Assembly (NCBI GenBank): GCA_003648875.1
Contig: QMQC01000132.1
Coordinates: 1 to 5,823, forward strand
Origin: Actinomycetota bacterium
Lineage (GTDB): Bacteria; Actinomycetota; Acidimicrobiia; Spongiisociales; UBA5794
Direction: 5' to 3'
DNA: 5,823 nucleotides
Shown here one piece after another: positions 5,696 through 5,823 of this stretch. A program made the translations under genes and the position numbers. The number at the start of each line of letters is the position of its first letter. Position 1 is the first letter of the stretch. The notes under the pieces were generated by a model, which saw only the letters and a list, made by a program, of their open reading frames with translations, had not been told where the DNA came from and searched no databases.

Positions 5696-5823
5696 TCAGC
5701 CGAAGTTGACGTGGATCCATCCTTGGTTGGATGACTGGACGTGGGTCGAGTCGTCCCAGCCGTCTGGTCCGAAGTCTGCATCCCAGTAGGCAAGAGCGAG
5801 CAGGGTTGATTCACCTGCGGTGA
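5696..5823 (-). CDS. C-terminal end of a secreted redox subunit, possibly ethylbenzene-dehydrogenase-type haem-binding
   Basis: Reading inward from the right edge on the minus strand, one frame gives 41 residues before a TGA at 5696-5698; the 5' part is outside the window. The end contains AGESTLLALAYWDADFGPDG and then QGWIHVNFG. The pattern of a hydrophobic strand, a WD-containing turn and a final aromatic beta strand resembles the C-terminus of the haem-b-binding gamma subunits of type II DMSO-reductase-like enzymes (ethylbenzene dehydrogenase, selenate or chlorate reductase; EB_dh domain). This rests on a short stretch recalled from the family, so other beta-rich secreted proteins remain possible. 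The same strand and place directly upstream of the ferredoxin suggest it is another subunit of the same complex. The other two minus-strand frames read poorly here: one has a stop near the edge, the other runs into low-complexity Ser/Thr-rich sequence. Confidence 0.5.
   Translation of the reverse strand, partial: TAGESTLLALAYWDADFGPDGWDDSTHVQSSNQGWIHVNFG

Noticed and set aside
1..5823. CRISPR arrays, tRNA or rRNA genes, insertion sequences, attachment sites
   Set aside because: No direct-repeat array, cloverleaf-like segment, transposase or integrase frame or terminal repeats were seen; nearly all bases are covered by the genes listed.

Overview
The window looks like actinobacterial chromosome, possibly from a moderate-GC lineage such as Acidimicrobiia. 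The evidence is a single-GAF DevS/DosS-like kinase with a NarL-type regulator, divergent promoters that appear leaderless, GTG/ATG starts and a GC content that looks to be in the high fifties. Chloroflexota cannot be excluded, and the taxonomy is inference from style rather than a search.

Layout. (1) 2-331, + strand: the C-terminal end of a PLP-dependent group II amino-acid decarboxylase whose start lies outside the window. (2) 343-1026, - strand: a NarL/DevR-type response regulator convergent with it. (3) 1027-1088: a 62-bp divergent control region. (4) 1089-2219, + strand: a GAF-HisKA_3-HATPase histidine kinase whose GAF domain keeps a His/Tyr pair at the spacing of the haem ligand and distal tyrosine of DosS. 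(5) 2216-5823, - strand: the distal part of a respiratory operon, read right to left. It holds the C-terminus of a secreted protein, perhaps an ethylbenzene-dehydrogenase-type haem-binding subunit (5696-5823), then a Tat-exported ferredoxin with four [4Fe-4S] motifs (4623-5597), a ten-helix NrfD/PsrC/ActC-like quinone-reacting subunit (3223-4635), and a protein that joins a beta-rich domain, two membrane helices and a monohaem cytochrome c (2216-3226).

How the genes may work together. The operon encodes a modular membrane redox complex facing outside the cytoplasm. Electrons would pass between a quinone pool (NrfD), the four-cluster ferredoxin and c-type or b-type haem carriers. No catalytic molybdopterin or multihaem subunit is visible, so it is either upstream of the window or absent. 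The ferredoxin, NrfD and cytochrome genes overlap by 13 and 4 nt and have good Shine-Dalgarno sites. The two regulatory genes have none and instead show TANNNT boxes at -12 to -7 relative to the A of their ATG. The kinase and the last operon gene converge and share their stop codons. A haem-type (O2, NO, CO or redox) sensor beside a respiratory operon suggests, but does not prove, that the two-component pair controls it.

Most interesting points: the symmetric, apparently leaderless divergent promoter pair with a palindrome almost exactly at its midpoint; the Ig-like/2TM/cytochrome c fusion; the possible haem site of the kinase; and a roughly four-fold excess of GATC across the window.
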